Assembly: GCA_035426385.1 (NCBI GenBank)
Contig: DAOLZQ010000006.1
Span: forward strand, 18,152 to 82,151
Direction of reading: 5' to 3'
DNA from: Parvibacillus sp035426385
GTDB taxonomy: Bacteria; Bacteroidota; Bacteroidia; Chitinophagales; Saprospiraceae
Length of the DNA stretch: 64,000 nt
The translations under genes and the position numbers were made by a program. Under the pieces are notes generated by a model that made no database searches, had not been told where the DNA came from, and saw only the letters and a program-made list of their open reading frames with translations. This document shows, piece by piece, positions 27,085 to 35,068 of this stretch (the stretch's first letter is position 1; each line of letters opens with the position of its first letter).

Positions 27085-28272
27085 ATGAATAAAATCTCAT
27101 TGGACACGATCTGCACAGCGGAAAACTATAATCCACCGCCACAGAAAGCGCATTCTATGCCACTCTACGCCACTTCTTCCTTTGATATAAATGGTCTGAC
27201 TGAGAGCACTGAACTTTTCTCAGGAGGAAAGCAAGGATATATGTATTCTCGATATGGCAATCCAAACACTGTCGCTCTCGCAGAAAAACTAGCGGCATTG
27301 GAAGGGTGGCAACTGGAAGGGGCTACTTCTGCACTCATGACAGCTTCCGGCATGGCCGCAATTACTGCAGCCGTAATGGCTATAATGACTCCGGGGTCAA
27401 CATTAATATCACACACCGGGCTATACGGAGCTACAAGTGAGGTTTTTAATCTATTGGCGGATAAAGTTGGCTTTAATATCGCTTGGGTCGACTTCAGCGA
27501 TATGTCAGAAGTAGAGAGAATATTAGAAAGCAATGTGGTCAATATGATCTATGTCGAAACTCCATCTAATCCCTTACTGAATTGTGTAGATCTAAAGTTA
27601 GTGAGTGAAATAGGAATAAAACACGGTGCCAAGACTGTAGCGGACAATACCTTCGCTACCCCACTGATCCAGCAACCACTTTCGTATGGAATAGACGTGG
27701 TAGTGCATAGCACCACCAAGTACCTGGCGGGTAATGGCCAAAGTATTGCCGGAGCAATCATCACCCGAGATCCTGAGCTATATATAATTCTGGAAAAACA
27801 AATAAGGCTGATGGGAAGTCATTGCTCGCCTTTTGAAGCCTGGATGACATATCATGGATTGAAAACCTTAGGACTTAGATTAAGAAAACAAGTAGATAAT
27901 GCCACTCAAATATTTAAAGCATTGACCCAGATGGACCAAGTAACAAAAATCTATTTTACCGGTGATCCCACTCATCCACAAGCAAACCTCATAAAAGCTC
28001 AAATGAGACAACCTGTGCCTATGATATCATTTGAATTAAAAGCAGGTTTGTCAGCGGCTAATCACTTCTTTGATAAAATTCAATTAATCAGACAAGCCAC
28101 TACATTGGGAGATATCAATACTATCTGCCTGCATCCTGACACTTCTTCACACCGGAATATAGCACTTCGGGAAAAGCAAAAAATAGGAATAACACCCGGT
28201 TTGATCAGATTATCTGTTGGAATCGAAGATTTAATAGATCTTATAGGTGATTTGAATCAAGCAATTAAATGA
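27085..28272 (+). CDS. Cys/Met metabolism PLP enzyme (methionine gamma-lyase-like)
   Basis: 395 residues, fold-type I PLP enzyme of the trans-sulfuration family. YSRYGNPNTVALAEKLAALEG, the LMTASGMAAI substrate segment, VETPSNPLLN, VADNTFATP and the PLP lysine in HSTTKYLAGNG are all present. The C-terminal LIRLSVGIEDLIDLIGDL is also standard. Sequence alone does not separate methionine gamma-lyase from cystathionine gamma-synthase or beta-lyase here, so I leave the symbol blank. Monocistronic, with a strong terminator. Confidence 0.9.
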   Translation: MNKISLDTICTAENYNPPPQKAHSMPLYATSSFDINGLTESTELFSGGKQGYMYSRYGNPNTVALAEKLAALEGWQLEGATSALMTASGMAAITAAVMAIMTPGSTLISHTGLYGATSEVFNLLADKVGFNIAWVDFSDMSEVERILESNVVNMIYVETPSNPLLNCVDLKLVSEIGIKHGAKTVADNTFATPLIQQPLSYGIDVVVHSTTKYLAGNGQSIAGAIITRDPELYIILEKQIRLMGSHCSPFEAWMTYHGLKTLGLRLRKQVDNATQIFKALTQMDQVTKIYFTGDPTHPQANLIKAQMRQPVPMISFELKAGLSAANHFFDKIQLIRQATTLGDINTICLHPDTSSHRNIALREKQKIGITPGLIRLSVGIEDLIDLIGDLNQAIK

Positions 28273-28301
28273 ACAAGAGTTAGAATACTCAGTATAGTAA
28301 A

Positions 28302-28334
28302 AAAAAGCCACCAAATTCTAATTGGTGGCTTTTT
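28302..28334. terminator. Bidirectional rho-independent terminator
   Basis: Perfect 13-bp stem (28302-28314 with 28322-28334), 7-base loop, A-run before and T-run after. It serves the rightward PLP-enzyme gene and the leftward DUF697 gene, which ends 9 bases away. Confidence 0.9.
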
Positions 28335-28342
28335 CATTTACA

Positions 28343-29041
28343 TTATTCTAAATCCAGAAAGTCAGTCTTCATCTGGTCATATTCTTCTGCAGTGATCTCA
28401 CCGCTTTTTCTCATATCATACAATTCTTGTAGATTTTTGACCTTTGCCTTAATATTTTTGGACTTCGGAGTATTAGCCTTTTTAACAGTTTTCTTAGTCT
28501 CTCTTTTGATATCTGCCAATGTTTCCTCAGTCGCTTCTACTAATTTTTTGCCTGTAGATTTTATTTCCTCTTCTGCATCATCTTTAATTTTTTTAGCGTA
28601 TTCCTTTCCCTTCTCAAATTTTTCATCATAGAACCTTTTAAAGCTTTTCCAATCAAAGTCCAAAAAAGTTCCTCCATCTTCGAAATGGCGCTTGAACACT
28701 TCACCCAAAGCATAAGATGTCGCACCTGAAAAAGCTGATACCGCAACACCACCAACAATAGAGCCAATAAATGGAATCATTTTAGTTACCATCCTACCTC
28801 CGATCCTAGCTATCCCGCTAGAAGTAAGAGCCATGATAGCTGCCTTCACCTCAGTATCCTTGAAGGAAATATCATATAGTTTACAAAGTCGGCGAATCAT
28901 TTCAAGCTGAACTGCACTTACTGCGAAAAAGTCTGCTACAGGAATCGGAATTAGACCTGCACCTGCAGAATACATGACGAACTTGCGTATAATAGCATCA
29001 GCCTCTCTTGATCTCAAATCATTTTCTTGAATTTCTGACAT
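28343..29041 (-). CDS. DUF697-family protein with C-terminal SHOCT-like segment
   Basis: 232 residues. Residues about 10-125 carry two amphipathic/hydrophobic helical hairpins of the DUF697 (YcjF/EcsC-like) type: AGAGLIPIPVADFFAVSAVQLEMI and the glycine-rich MIPFIGSIVGGVAVSAFSGATSYALGE. Residues about 140-195 are highly charged, Lys/Glu-rich and probably coiled. The last 30 residues (VKNLQELYDMRKSGEITAEEYDQ split as LQELYDMRKSG and ITAEEYDQMK) match the SHOCT oligomerisation motif. Probably membrane-associated in the cytoplasm. The role is unknown; DUF697 proteins are often partners of dynamin-like or Era-like GTPases, but none is encoded nearby. Confidence 0.75.
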   Translation of the reverse strand: MSEIQENDLRSREADAIIRKFVMYSAGAGLIPIPVADFFAVSAVQLEMIRRLCKLYDISFKDTEVKAAIMALTSSGIARIGGRMVTKMIPFIGSIVGGVAVSAFSGATSYALGEVFKRHFEDGGTFLDFDWKSFKRFYDEKFEKGKEYAKKIKDDAEEEIKSTGKKLVEATEETLADIKRETKKTVKKANTPKSKNIKAKVKNLQELYDMRKSGEITAEEYDQMKTDFLDLE

Positions 29042-29160
29042 ATTTATAATTTTTCTTTTATAAACTGAGATATCTGCTCATTGGTTGCCGATTTAAGGGT
29101 ATTTAATAGATTTATTAGATTAATATGTATTTTTAGCCCCTTAACAGCAGTTTTAAAATT

Positions 29161-29180
29161 GATCATTTGACAAATGGATC
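29161..29180. repeat. Near-perfect inverted repeat ahead of corA
   Basis: GATCATTTG (29161-29169) and CAAATGGATC (29171-29180) are inverted copies around a single central A with one unpaired base. It ends 9 bases before the CorA start codon, so it could be an operator or a translation-controlling structure. Confidence 0.35.
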
Positions 29181-29189
29181 CTGATAGTA

Positions 29190-30137
29190 ATGGTAAGGTA
29201 TTATACAAAACATCACGGCGAGTTGATCGAAATTCAGGAATATGCCATTCACTGTTGGGTAAATATTACCCCCCCGTTTTCACATGAAGAATTTGAGTAT
29301 CTCTCAGAACGATTAAATATTCCTTCAGACTTTTTTACTGATCCTCTAGATATTGACGAACGTTCACGTTACGAACGTGAAGACTCCACTAAGTTAATAA
29401 TCATCAATAGCCCTGTACTCAATGAGACTGAAAAAGAGAGTGAAGCAGTATATATCACGATTCCGGTAGGCATTATCTTTACACCGGAAAGTGTGACTAC
29501 GATCTGCGCTATGGAGAATCCAGTGTTAGATTTATTTTTAGAAAATAAATTAAAGAACTTCGAACCGTCCAACATTGAAAAATTCATTCTCCAAATTATG
29601 GAGCAAAATGTCTATCGATTTATTGCGTGTCTAAAAAAACTAAATCTCAAGCGTAATATGCTGGAGCAAGAGCTTTATAGTTCTTCCAGAAATTCAGAAC
29701 TTTGGCAGATGCTGCGAATAGAGAAGAGCTTGGTCTATTTTGTCAACTCTCTAAAGGCCAATGAGTTACTAAAGGTAAAAATGAAGAGAATTGATTTCTT
29801 AGGATTGGGCTTAAGTGAAGATCTCGAAGAGATATTTGAAGACTTAATTATAGATAACAGTCAGGCCTTGGAAATGTCGAATGTCTATACAATCATCACA
29901 AGCAGTACGATGGAGACTTTTGCCAGCATCATATCGAATAATGCTAATGAGGACATCCAGCGCCTTACCTTCTTTACCATACTATTAATGGTTCCCTCAA
30001 TTATCACAAGCTTTTTTGGTATGAATGTCGAACTGCCCTTCGCCCATAATTCGTACAGTTATATTTTTATTATCATCTTTTCAATAGTAATCGGATATGG
30101 ATTAGTATACGTACTGAGAAGATATAAAATATTCTAA
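29190..30137 (+). CDS. corA: CorA-family divalent cation transporter
   Basis: 315 residues. Large N-terminal cytoplasmic domain, a long helix around residues 150-240, and two C-terminal membrane helices. The selectivity motif is FFGMNVELPF, containing the GMN signature of CorA/Mrs2 channels, at about residue 277-286 between the two helices. The C-terminus is short and basic (YVLRRYKIF). Transports Mg2+ or possibly Co2+/Ni2+. Convergent with the small membrane protein gene, 4 bases apart. Confidence 0.92.
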   Translation: MVRYYTKHHGELIEIQEYAIHCWVNITPPFSHEEFEYLSERLNIPSDFFTDPLDIDERSRYEREDSTKLIIINSPVLNETEKESEAVYITIPVGIIFTPESVTTICAMENPVLDLFLENKLKNFEPSNIEKFILQIMEQNVYRFIACLKKLNLKRNMLEQELYSSSRNSELWQMLRIEKSLVYFVNSLKANELLKVKMKRIDFLGLGLSEDLEEIFEDLIIDNSQALEMSNVYTIITSSTMETFASIISNNANEDIQRLTFFTILLMVPSIITSFFGMNVELPFAHNSYSYIFIIIFSIVIGYGLVYVLRRYKIF

Positions 30138-30141
30138 GAAC

Positions 30142-30384
30142 TTACTTTCGCGCAATTGTCATAGAATCATTTAATAATTGCAAATCAGCTTGTTGAATGA
30201 TGTAACAAGAATCGTTTTGCGAAGTTACAGGTATCGCCTGTGTCTTTAGGATAAATTCTTCTCCGTATAGATTATTACCCGCTGGTTGCTGATCGATTAT
30301 ATCCGACAATCCATTTGACCACAACAGGGTCATCCCCAACAGGCCAACAAGGAATAAAAATATAGAAGGTAAAAATTCTTTCAT
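30142..30384 (-). CDS. Small membrane-anchored hypothetical protein
   Basis: 80 residues. One N-terminal hydrophobic segment (FLPSIFLFLVGLLGMTLLW) acts as signal anchor, followed by a polar domain of about 55 residues with a single cysteine. A full TACCTTTG promoter element sits 20 bases upstream, and the codon use looks ordinary, which argues that this is a real gene rather than a chance ORF. No family recognised. Confidence 0.55.
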   Translation of the reverse strand: MKEFLPSIFLFLVGLLGMTLLWSNGLSDIIDQQPAGNNLYGEEFILKTQAIPVTSQNDSCYIIQQADLQLLNDSMTIARK

Positions 30385-30403
30385 GGGATTAAAAATTAGT
30401 TTA

Positions 30404-30411
30404 CAAAGGTA
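30404..30411 (-). promoter_or_regulatory. -7 element for the 80-residue membrane protein
   Basis: Read leftward this is TACCTTTG, a full TAnnTTTG match 19 bases before the start codon at 30384. Confidence 0.45.
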
Positions 30412-30490
30412 TACATATTATTCTTAATCATAATATGTTTTATTTTTAAATTTAAAAAAATATTTATATTTACAGTTAAACTGACTCCAA

Positions 30491-31708
30491 ATGAAGCATT
30501 CCAAGCTACTTTACCTTTTGACATTTTATCTCCTAGGTTCAAATAATCTACAAGCACAGTTTGCCGAAGGATGCGATGGTATAAGATACGCCAGCACACA
30601 ATTCACCTCGATCTCCAAGATAACCGTAGAATATGCAACTGCTATTCCCGAGAATCAACAGCTCAGTGTGGATATCTATCAACCTATTGGTGACGTGGTC
30701 CAAAAGCGTCCGATGATCATTCTTGCTCATGGAGGTGCATTCTTTGCAGGAGACAAAGCGGACATGCAAGCTCTGTGTGAATCATTTGCAAGTCGAGGCT
30801 TTGTCACTGCTTCAGTCCAATACCGCTTGTTTACAGGGTTTCCATCGAAAGAAATTTTCCAAAGTACCACAGTAAAAGCTATCTCTGACATGAAAGGCGT
30901 CTATCGTTTCTTTAAGAATGATGCGGCGACAACAAATCTTTATCATATCGATACCACTAAAATGATGATCGGGGGGATATCTGCAGGAGCCATTACCGCT
31001 CTACATATGGCATATTTAGATGAGAATGATGTAGTCGCTCCTGAATTACTTAGCATCATTAATAAAAACGGGGGCTTCAGAGGCAACACCGGAAGTGCAG
31101 ATAATCTGAAGCATTCCACGTCTGATATATTTGGTGTGATTAATCTCAGTGGAGCTATGGTCTCAAATGATCTTTTGGATGAGGGTGAACCAATGCTAAT
31201 GAGTATGCATGGTGACAAGGATGATGTTGTACCAATAGACTCTGCCAATGTCTTTGGCTTAATATATATGTATGGCTCCAGGTATCTAACTTCAGAAGCT
31301 AACCGAAAAAACATTCCTAATATACTAGAAGTAGTCCCGGGGGGTGGACACACTAATATATATACAGACCCTATCTTTCTATCGAACGTTGCTAATTTCA
31401 ACCAGGAGGCAATAGAGTTGTATTATCCAAGATTATGTGGCTTTAAAGCTGCGGTTCATTCCACCCACCAAGAGAATTTAGTAGGAAATGTTTGGCCTAC
31501 CCTAACATCATCAGAACTGAATCTAGAATTTACCCGTACTGTAAATGATCTAATAATCTATAATGCAGCAGGTGAATTTATATCTAAGTATAAAATCAAC
31601 TCTGACCACTATAAGTTGAATTGCTATAGTTTGACTCCAGGTATGTATTATGCTATCCCTCAAGCAGGAGGAAAATACTTTAAGGCTATTAGCTTTATAA
31701 AACGATAA
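30491..31708 (+). CDS. Secreted alpha/beta-hydrolase (carboxylesterase-like) with T9SS-type tail
   Basis: 405 residues. Signal peptide ends near LQAQ. The hydrolase domain has the oxyanion motif LAHGGAFFAG (residues 79-88), the nucleophile elbow GGISAGA with S164, an aspartate in HGDKDDVVP and a histidine in GGGHTN. It resembles BD-FAE/esterase-lipase proteins. The final 75 residues are a separate beta module (FTRTVNDLIIYNAAGEF and LTPGMYYAI) of the kind that directs proteins to T9SS (type A-like). Expected to be extracellular or surface-bound; the substrate ester is unknown. Convergent with the amidase gene at a distance of 4 bases. Confidence 0.87.
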   Translation: MKHSKLLYLLTFYLLGSNNLQAQFAEGCDGIRYASTQFTSISKITVEYATAIPENQQLSVDIYQPIGDVVQKRPMIILAHGGAFFAGDKADMQALCESFASRGFVTASVQYRLFTGFPSKEIFQSTTVKAISDMKGVYRFFKNDAATTNLYHIDTTKMMIGGISAGAITALHMAYLDENDVVAPELLSIINKNGGFRGNTGSADNLKHSTSDIFGVINLSGAMVSNDLLDEGEPMLMSMHGDKDDVVPIDSANVFGLIYMYGSRYLTSEANRKNIPNILEVVPGGGHTNIYTDPIFLSNVANFNQEAIELYYPRLCGFKAAVHSTHQENLVGNVWPTLTSSELNLEFTRTVNDLIIYNAAGEFISKYKINSDHYKLNCYSLTPGMYYAIPQAGGKYFKAISFIKR

Positions 31709-31712
31709 AAAT

Positions 31713-32957
31713 TTATTTTGATTTCGTAATGCCTTCAAAGAGCCAGCTGGCTATCAATTGCCTATAGCTACTCTCAATAAGTCTTTTCTGATCGTTGGGG
31801 TTTTGAATATTTCCAATTTCCACAAAGAGGGCCGGAGGATGCGAGTATTTCAATACATATAAATCACGCCCTTTGACGGTGCCAGTGTAAGCAGCGTCAC
31901 TAGTCTTGCGTGTTTCAGTTGAAAATGTTTCCTGCGTATTGAGTGCCATTCTCATACCAGCATCTGAGCCTTCAAAATAATAAAAATGCACATCAAGTGA
32001 GACATTCTCAGACCTGGAGTCCACATGGATACTTATAAATTTCTGGTCTGTTATGCCTTGCTTCTTGTAGGTATTATACATTGAATTAACGTAATTAATT
32101 CTTCCACGCAACCGAAGTATTTGGTTGAGGGGTATATCTTCATTTTTCCCCTGTCTCTCATCCTTATCACAAATCAAATATTGGTCATCTCTGATGCCAT
32201 CGTTCGGGTCTGTGACGATAAAATGCACTTTAGCGCCACGCATTACTAATAACCTACCCAGCCTCAATGCTACATCATAGGCGTATTCATCTTCACAACA
32301 TACATTGCCTTCAATACGGGACATTGCACCCGGATCAGGTCCCCCATGTCCACCTTTCAAGTAAAAGACCTTGTTTTTCAATGATTCATCCTTCAGAGGC
32401 ACCCTACTGTACTTAGCACCAAAAAGTGGATAGTTGACTTCCTTACCTGAATAGATCGGCTCATCTGTGGGCTTCGATAGGATAAGAGTGGGATTCTCTT
32501 GTGTTTTTCCATCGTCGGGAAAGGGGTTTGACATAATAGTTGTCTTAGCCGGATCACTGCATTGAAATATATGATAGGGTACCCAAAGATCTTTATCTTG
32601 AATAAAATATACTTCTTTGATCTTTGCAAAAAGGAGATCTTTGTTGTATTGCTCTATCATTCGTGCCCTGGGAAGATCCGAATTATTGATAGTGGTGCGA
32701 ATCGACTTAGCATTGTAAGTGTATCTACGTATGGGCATTTTGTAGTCTTTTCCCAAAATTAAAGATGCGTTCGGAGATAGATTATTTAGTCGATAGAATT
32801 CTTTAAGATTACAACTGTATTGATCCAACTTATACTTACGTAACATAGAATATACGCCTTCTCCTTTTGCAACTTTAGCTACGACGTATTCCTGAGCATA
32901 CAGCTCAGGTGAAATTAGTCCCAATAGAATAAGGAGAATTAACTTTCGAAAATACAT
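31713..32957 (-). CDS. N-acetylmuramoyl-L-alanine amidase
   Basis: 414 residues from ATG 32957, which begins the signal peptide MYFRKLILLILLGLIS; the upstream ATG at 32999 adds 14 residues in front. Residues about 20-80 form a LysM-like module (VAKGEGVYSMLRKYKLD). The C-terminal Amidase_3 domain shows the zinc histidine in KGGHGGPDPGA, the glutamate in CEDEYAYDVALRLG, the second histidine in FISIHVDS and the catalytic glutamate in FVEIGNIQN. It cleaves the amide between MurNAc and the stem peptide in the periplasm, for example during cell separation. Confidence 0.92.
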   Translation of the reverse strand: MYFRKLILLILLGLISPELYAQEYVVAKVAKGEGVYSMLRKYKLDQYSCNLKEFYRLNNLSPNASLILGKDYKMPIRRYTYNAKSIRTTINNSDLPRARMIEQYNKDLLFAKIKEVYFIQDKDLWVPYHIFQCSDPAKTTIMSNPFPDDGKTQENPTLILSKPTDEPIYSGKEVNYPLFGAKYSRVPLKDESLKNKVFYLKGGHGGPDPGAMSRIEGNVCCEDEYAYDVALRLGRLLVMRGAKVHFIVTDPNDGIRDDQYLICDKDERQGKNEDIPLNQILRLRGRINYVNSMYNTYKKQGITDQKFISIHVDSRSENVSLDVHFYYFEGSDAGMRMALNTQETFSTETRKTSDAAYTGTVKGRDLYVLKYSHPPALFVEIGNIQNPNDQKRLIESSYRQLIASWLFEGITKSK

Positions 32958-32977
32958 AATATCACGGTAACCACAAG

Positions 32978-32985
32978 CAAATATA
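32978..32985 (-). promoter_or_regulatory. -7 element for the amidase
   Basis: Read leftward this is TATATTTG, a TAnnTTTG match 20 bases before the ATG at 32957. Confidence 0.4.
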
Positions 32986-33047
32986 TTAAAACTAATCATT
33001 ATATATATGAAGCTACTATTTACTTTCTCTCATGTCACACCAATCTG

Positions 33048-33055
33048 TACCTTTG
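33048..33055 (+). promoter_or_regulatory. -7 element almost touching the ccmB start codon
   Basis: TACCTTTG ends only 4 bases before the ATG at 33060, so transcription would begin at or just after the start codon. If it is used, ccmB mRNA is leaderless. Confidence 0.4.
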
Positions 33056-33059
33056 AGTG

Positions 33060-33710
33060 ATGAATAAGATCAAGGCTTTACTTGGGAAAGATCTGCTGGT
33101 AGAATTTCGAAATACATTTTCTATCAGCTCAGTATTACTATATGTTTGTGCCTCTATATACGTAATCTATGCCTCCTTTATTAATATCCAGCCTCAAGTC
33201 TGGAATGTACTTTTCTGGATTGTATTTCTTTTCATTTCAGTCAATGCGCTGATCCGTACTTTCAATCAAGAACAAGGAAGCAGGACACTATATTATTATC
33301 AGTTAGCAGCCCCGGTGCATGTATTGATTGCAAAGTTGGTGTACAATACAATAATGCTTTTCGTACTGGGACTGCTGTCCTATTTCTTTTTCGCTATTGT
33401 AGCCGGAAATCCGGTGCGTAACTTTGGGTTATTTATCCTATGTATCGCGATGGGGAGCATTGGGTTCGCCTCCGTATTTACCTTTGTGGCTGCCATTGGA
33501 GCCAAGACCGGCAATGGTCAAGTTCTCACAGCCATACTGGGATTTCCTTGTGTACTACCGATTTTATTGGTTAATCTAAAATTATCCGCTAATGCTCTGG
33601 CTCTGATCCAGGATACAGCTTATACAACTGATATAGTCATTTTGGTTTCAATAGAGGTGATTTTAGTGGCTGTTTCAATTATATTATTTCCATATTTGTG
33701 GCGGGAATAA
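33060..33710 (+). CDS. ccmB: Cytochrome c maturation protein, ABC permease CcmB
   Basis: 216 residues from ATG 33060 (a GTG directly before it is also open). CcmB is the membrane subunit that, with CcmA, works on CcmC-bound heme release during cytochrome c maturation. Six hydrophobic helices are visible; the family segments LGKDLLVEFRNTFSISSVLLY and RTFNQEQGSRTLYYYQLAAP are typical. It is followed by ccmC (9-base gap). No ccmA is in the window, so the ATPase must be elsewhere. Confidence 0.9.
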   Translation: MNKIKALLGKDLLVEFRNTFSISSVLLYVCASIYVIYASFINIQPQVWNVLFWIVFLFISVNALIRTFNQEQGSRTLYYYQLAAPVHVLIAKLVYNTIMLFVLGLLSYFFFAIVAGNPVRNFGLFILCIAMGSIGFASVFTFVAAIGAKTGNGQVLTAILGFPCVLPILLVNLKLSANALALIQDTAYTTDIVILVSIEVILVAVSIILFPYLWRE

Positions 33711-33719
33711 AATGTACTC

Positions 33720-34763
33720 ATGATAAATCAAAGTTGGTTCAAAGTAATTACCATTGTCCTGATAGTGTATGTTTTCACTGCCGGCATGCTGAGGCCCTTA
33801 AATCCCGGAATTTTAGAAATAGATCAACAGAGTGCTGTAGCCGGAAGTGTATGGACAGCCAATGTGCATACTTATAATACTCACCTATCTACTGCTGAGA
33901 GCAAGGCCTGGCTCAAACTGGAAGACAATAGTTTCATCCCCGCAAAAAGTTTTATCGCAGAAACAGATGAAAAGGCAATTTTGACATTTAATATCCCATC
34001 TACCTTAACAGGTAGTAAAAAAGTAGAGGGCGCTACACTGATCATTTCAAATGACCAAGACGGAAGTTTTATCCGACCTTCTTCCGTAGTCATACGCAGT
34101 GATAGTGCACAAAGCACGAATACCCAAAATTGGAGTACCTCAGAAATATCAGGGTTAAAACAGGCTCATGTTAAAGGATTTCCCTTCAGATTAATATTAG
34201 AAGAGACCATTCGCAATATATTCTATCACGTCCCTTTGTGGTTTGGAATGGTGATGCTCTATCTTTTCGCAGTATTTTTCGCAATTAGGTTTCTTTTTAA
34301 ACAAAAAGAAGAAGACATCTTAAAATCATACTCACTTAATAGTGTTGGTTTCCTCTTCGGTATATTAGGCTTGCTTACCGGTTCTGTTTGGGCAAAAAAT
34401 ACCTGGGGAACTTACTGGACAGGTGATATAAAGCTCAACATGACGGCTATAGCAATGCTGATCTATGCTGCTTACTTCATATTATGGCGCTCATTTAAGG
34501 ATGATATTGTACGCAATCGTATCGGAGCAGTCTATTCTATATTTGCTATGTGTACTCTTATACCCCTTATATTTGTCATACCGAGGCTTTACGACAGCCT
34601 ACATCCGGGAAACGGTGGAAATCCTGCATTGGGCGGTGAAGATCTGGACAATACGATGCGGACAGTATTCTATCCAGCTGTGATTGGCTTTACCCTTCTG
34701 GGACTCTGGCTAAGTAACCTATTATATCGCATAAAGAAAATTGACTCCCATCTCAATGGATGA
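33720..34763 (+). CDS. ccmC: Cytochrome c maturation heme-handling protein CcmC
   Basis: 347 residues. The first helix (residues 7-27) is followed by a non-membrane region of about 140 residues, then five or six helices containing the heme-handling tryptophan-rich segment VWAKNTWGTYWTGDIKL and conserved histidines (FYHVPLWF; YDSLHPGNGG). E. coli CcmC has WGTWWVWD; here the second half reads WTGD, so one tryptophan is replaced. The extra periplasmic domain after helix 1 makes it about 100 residues longer than E. coli CcmC; I believe this arrangement also occurs in other Bacteroidota. Binds and presents heme at the periplasmic face. Confidence 0.88.
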   Translation: MINQSWFKVITIVLIVYVFTAGMLRPLNPGILEIDQQSAVAGSVWTANVHTYNTHLSTAESKAWLKLEDNSFIPAKSFIAETDEKAILTFNIPSTLTGSKKVEGATLIISNDQDGSFIRPSSVVIRSDSAQSTNTQNWSTSEISGLKQAHVKGFPFRLILEETIRNIFYHVPLWFGMVMLYLFAVFFAIRFLFKQKEEDILKSYSLNSVGFLFGILGLLTGSVWAKNTWGTYWTGDIKLNMTAIAMLIYAAYFILWRSFKDDIVRNRIGAVYSIFAMCTLIPLIFVIPRLYDSLHPGNGGNPALGGEDLDNTMRTVFYPAVIGFTLLGLWLSNLLYRIKKIDSHLNG

Positions 34764-34803
34764 AAAAATAAAATATCATTGTTTTAATTTTGACAAAATT
34801 ATG

Positions 34804-34832
34804 TTTGCCCAATAAATTAATAGTTATCTTTG
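34804..34832 (+). promoter_or_regulatory. Promoter within the ccm operon, ahead of ccmD
   Basis: TTTG at 34804-34807 and TATCTTTG at 34825-34832 are separated by 17 bases, a good match to the -33/-7 pair of Bacteroidota. The -7 ends 8 bases before the ATG at 34841, so the leader would be only a few bases. Confidence 0.5.
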
Positions 34833-34840
34833 ATTTGAAA

Positions 34841-35068
34841 ATGAAGATAGTTCTCGTAAAGTTTAAAAATAGTCTTTTGACAGCCCTTTTTTTGTCACTA
34901 GGTCTAAGCCTTGAAGCACAGACCGGAACAACCTCTTTGTATCAGAGTGGCAAGATATATGTTGTAGTCATTGTAATAGCCATTGTATTGGCAGGGTTCT
35001 TTCTATACCTCTTCAGAATAGATAAAAAAATCAAAAAAATAGAAGATAAAATCAATTATCATGAGTAA
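34841..35068 (+). CDS. CcmD-family small membrane protein
   Basis: 75 residues from ATG 34841; a TTG at 34790 is open in frame but lies before the promoter. A hydrophobic N-terminal segment ends at LSLEAQ like a signal peptide, then LYQSGKIYVVVIVIAIVLAGFFLYLF is a membrane helix split by my motif limits, followed by a charged Lys/Glu tail. This matches Bacteroidota proteins labelled CcmD family, which help hold heme-loaded CcmE and CcmC together. The stop overlaps the start of gdhA by 8 bases. Confidence 0.8.
   Translation: MKIVLVKFKNSLLTALFLSLGLSLEAQTGTTSLYQSGKIYVVVIVIAIVLAGFFLYLFRIDKKIKKIEDKINYHE

Noticed and set aside
30943..31401. 152-residue ORF on the - strand
   Set aside because: Antisense to the secreted esterase, whose catalytic motifs are clear.
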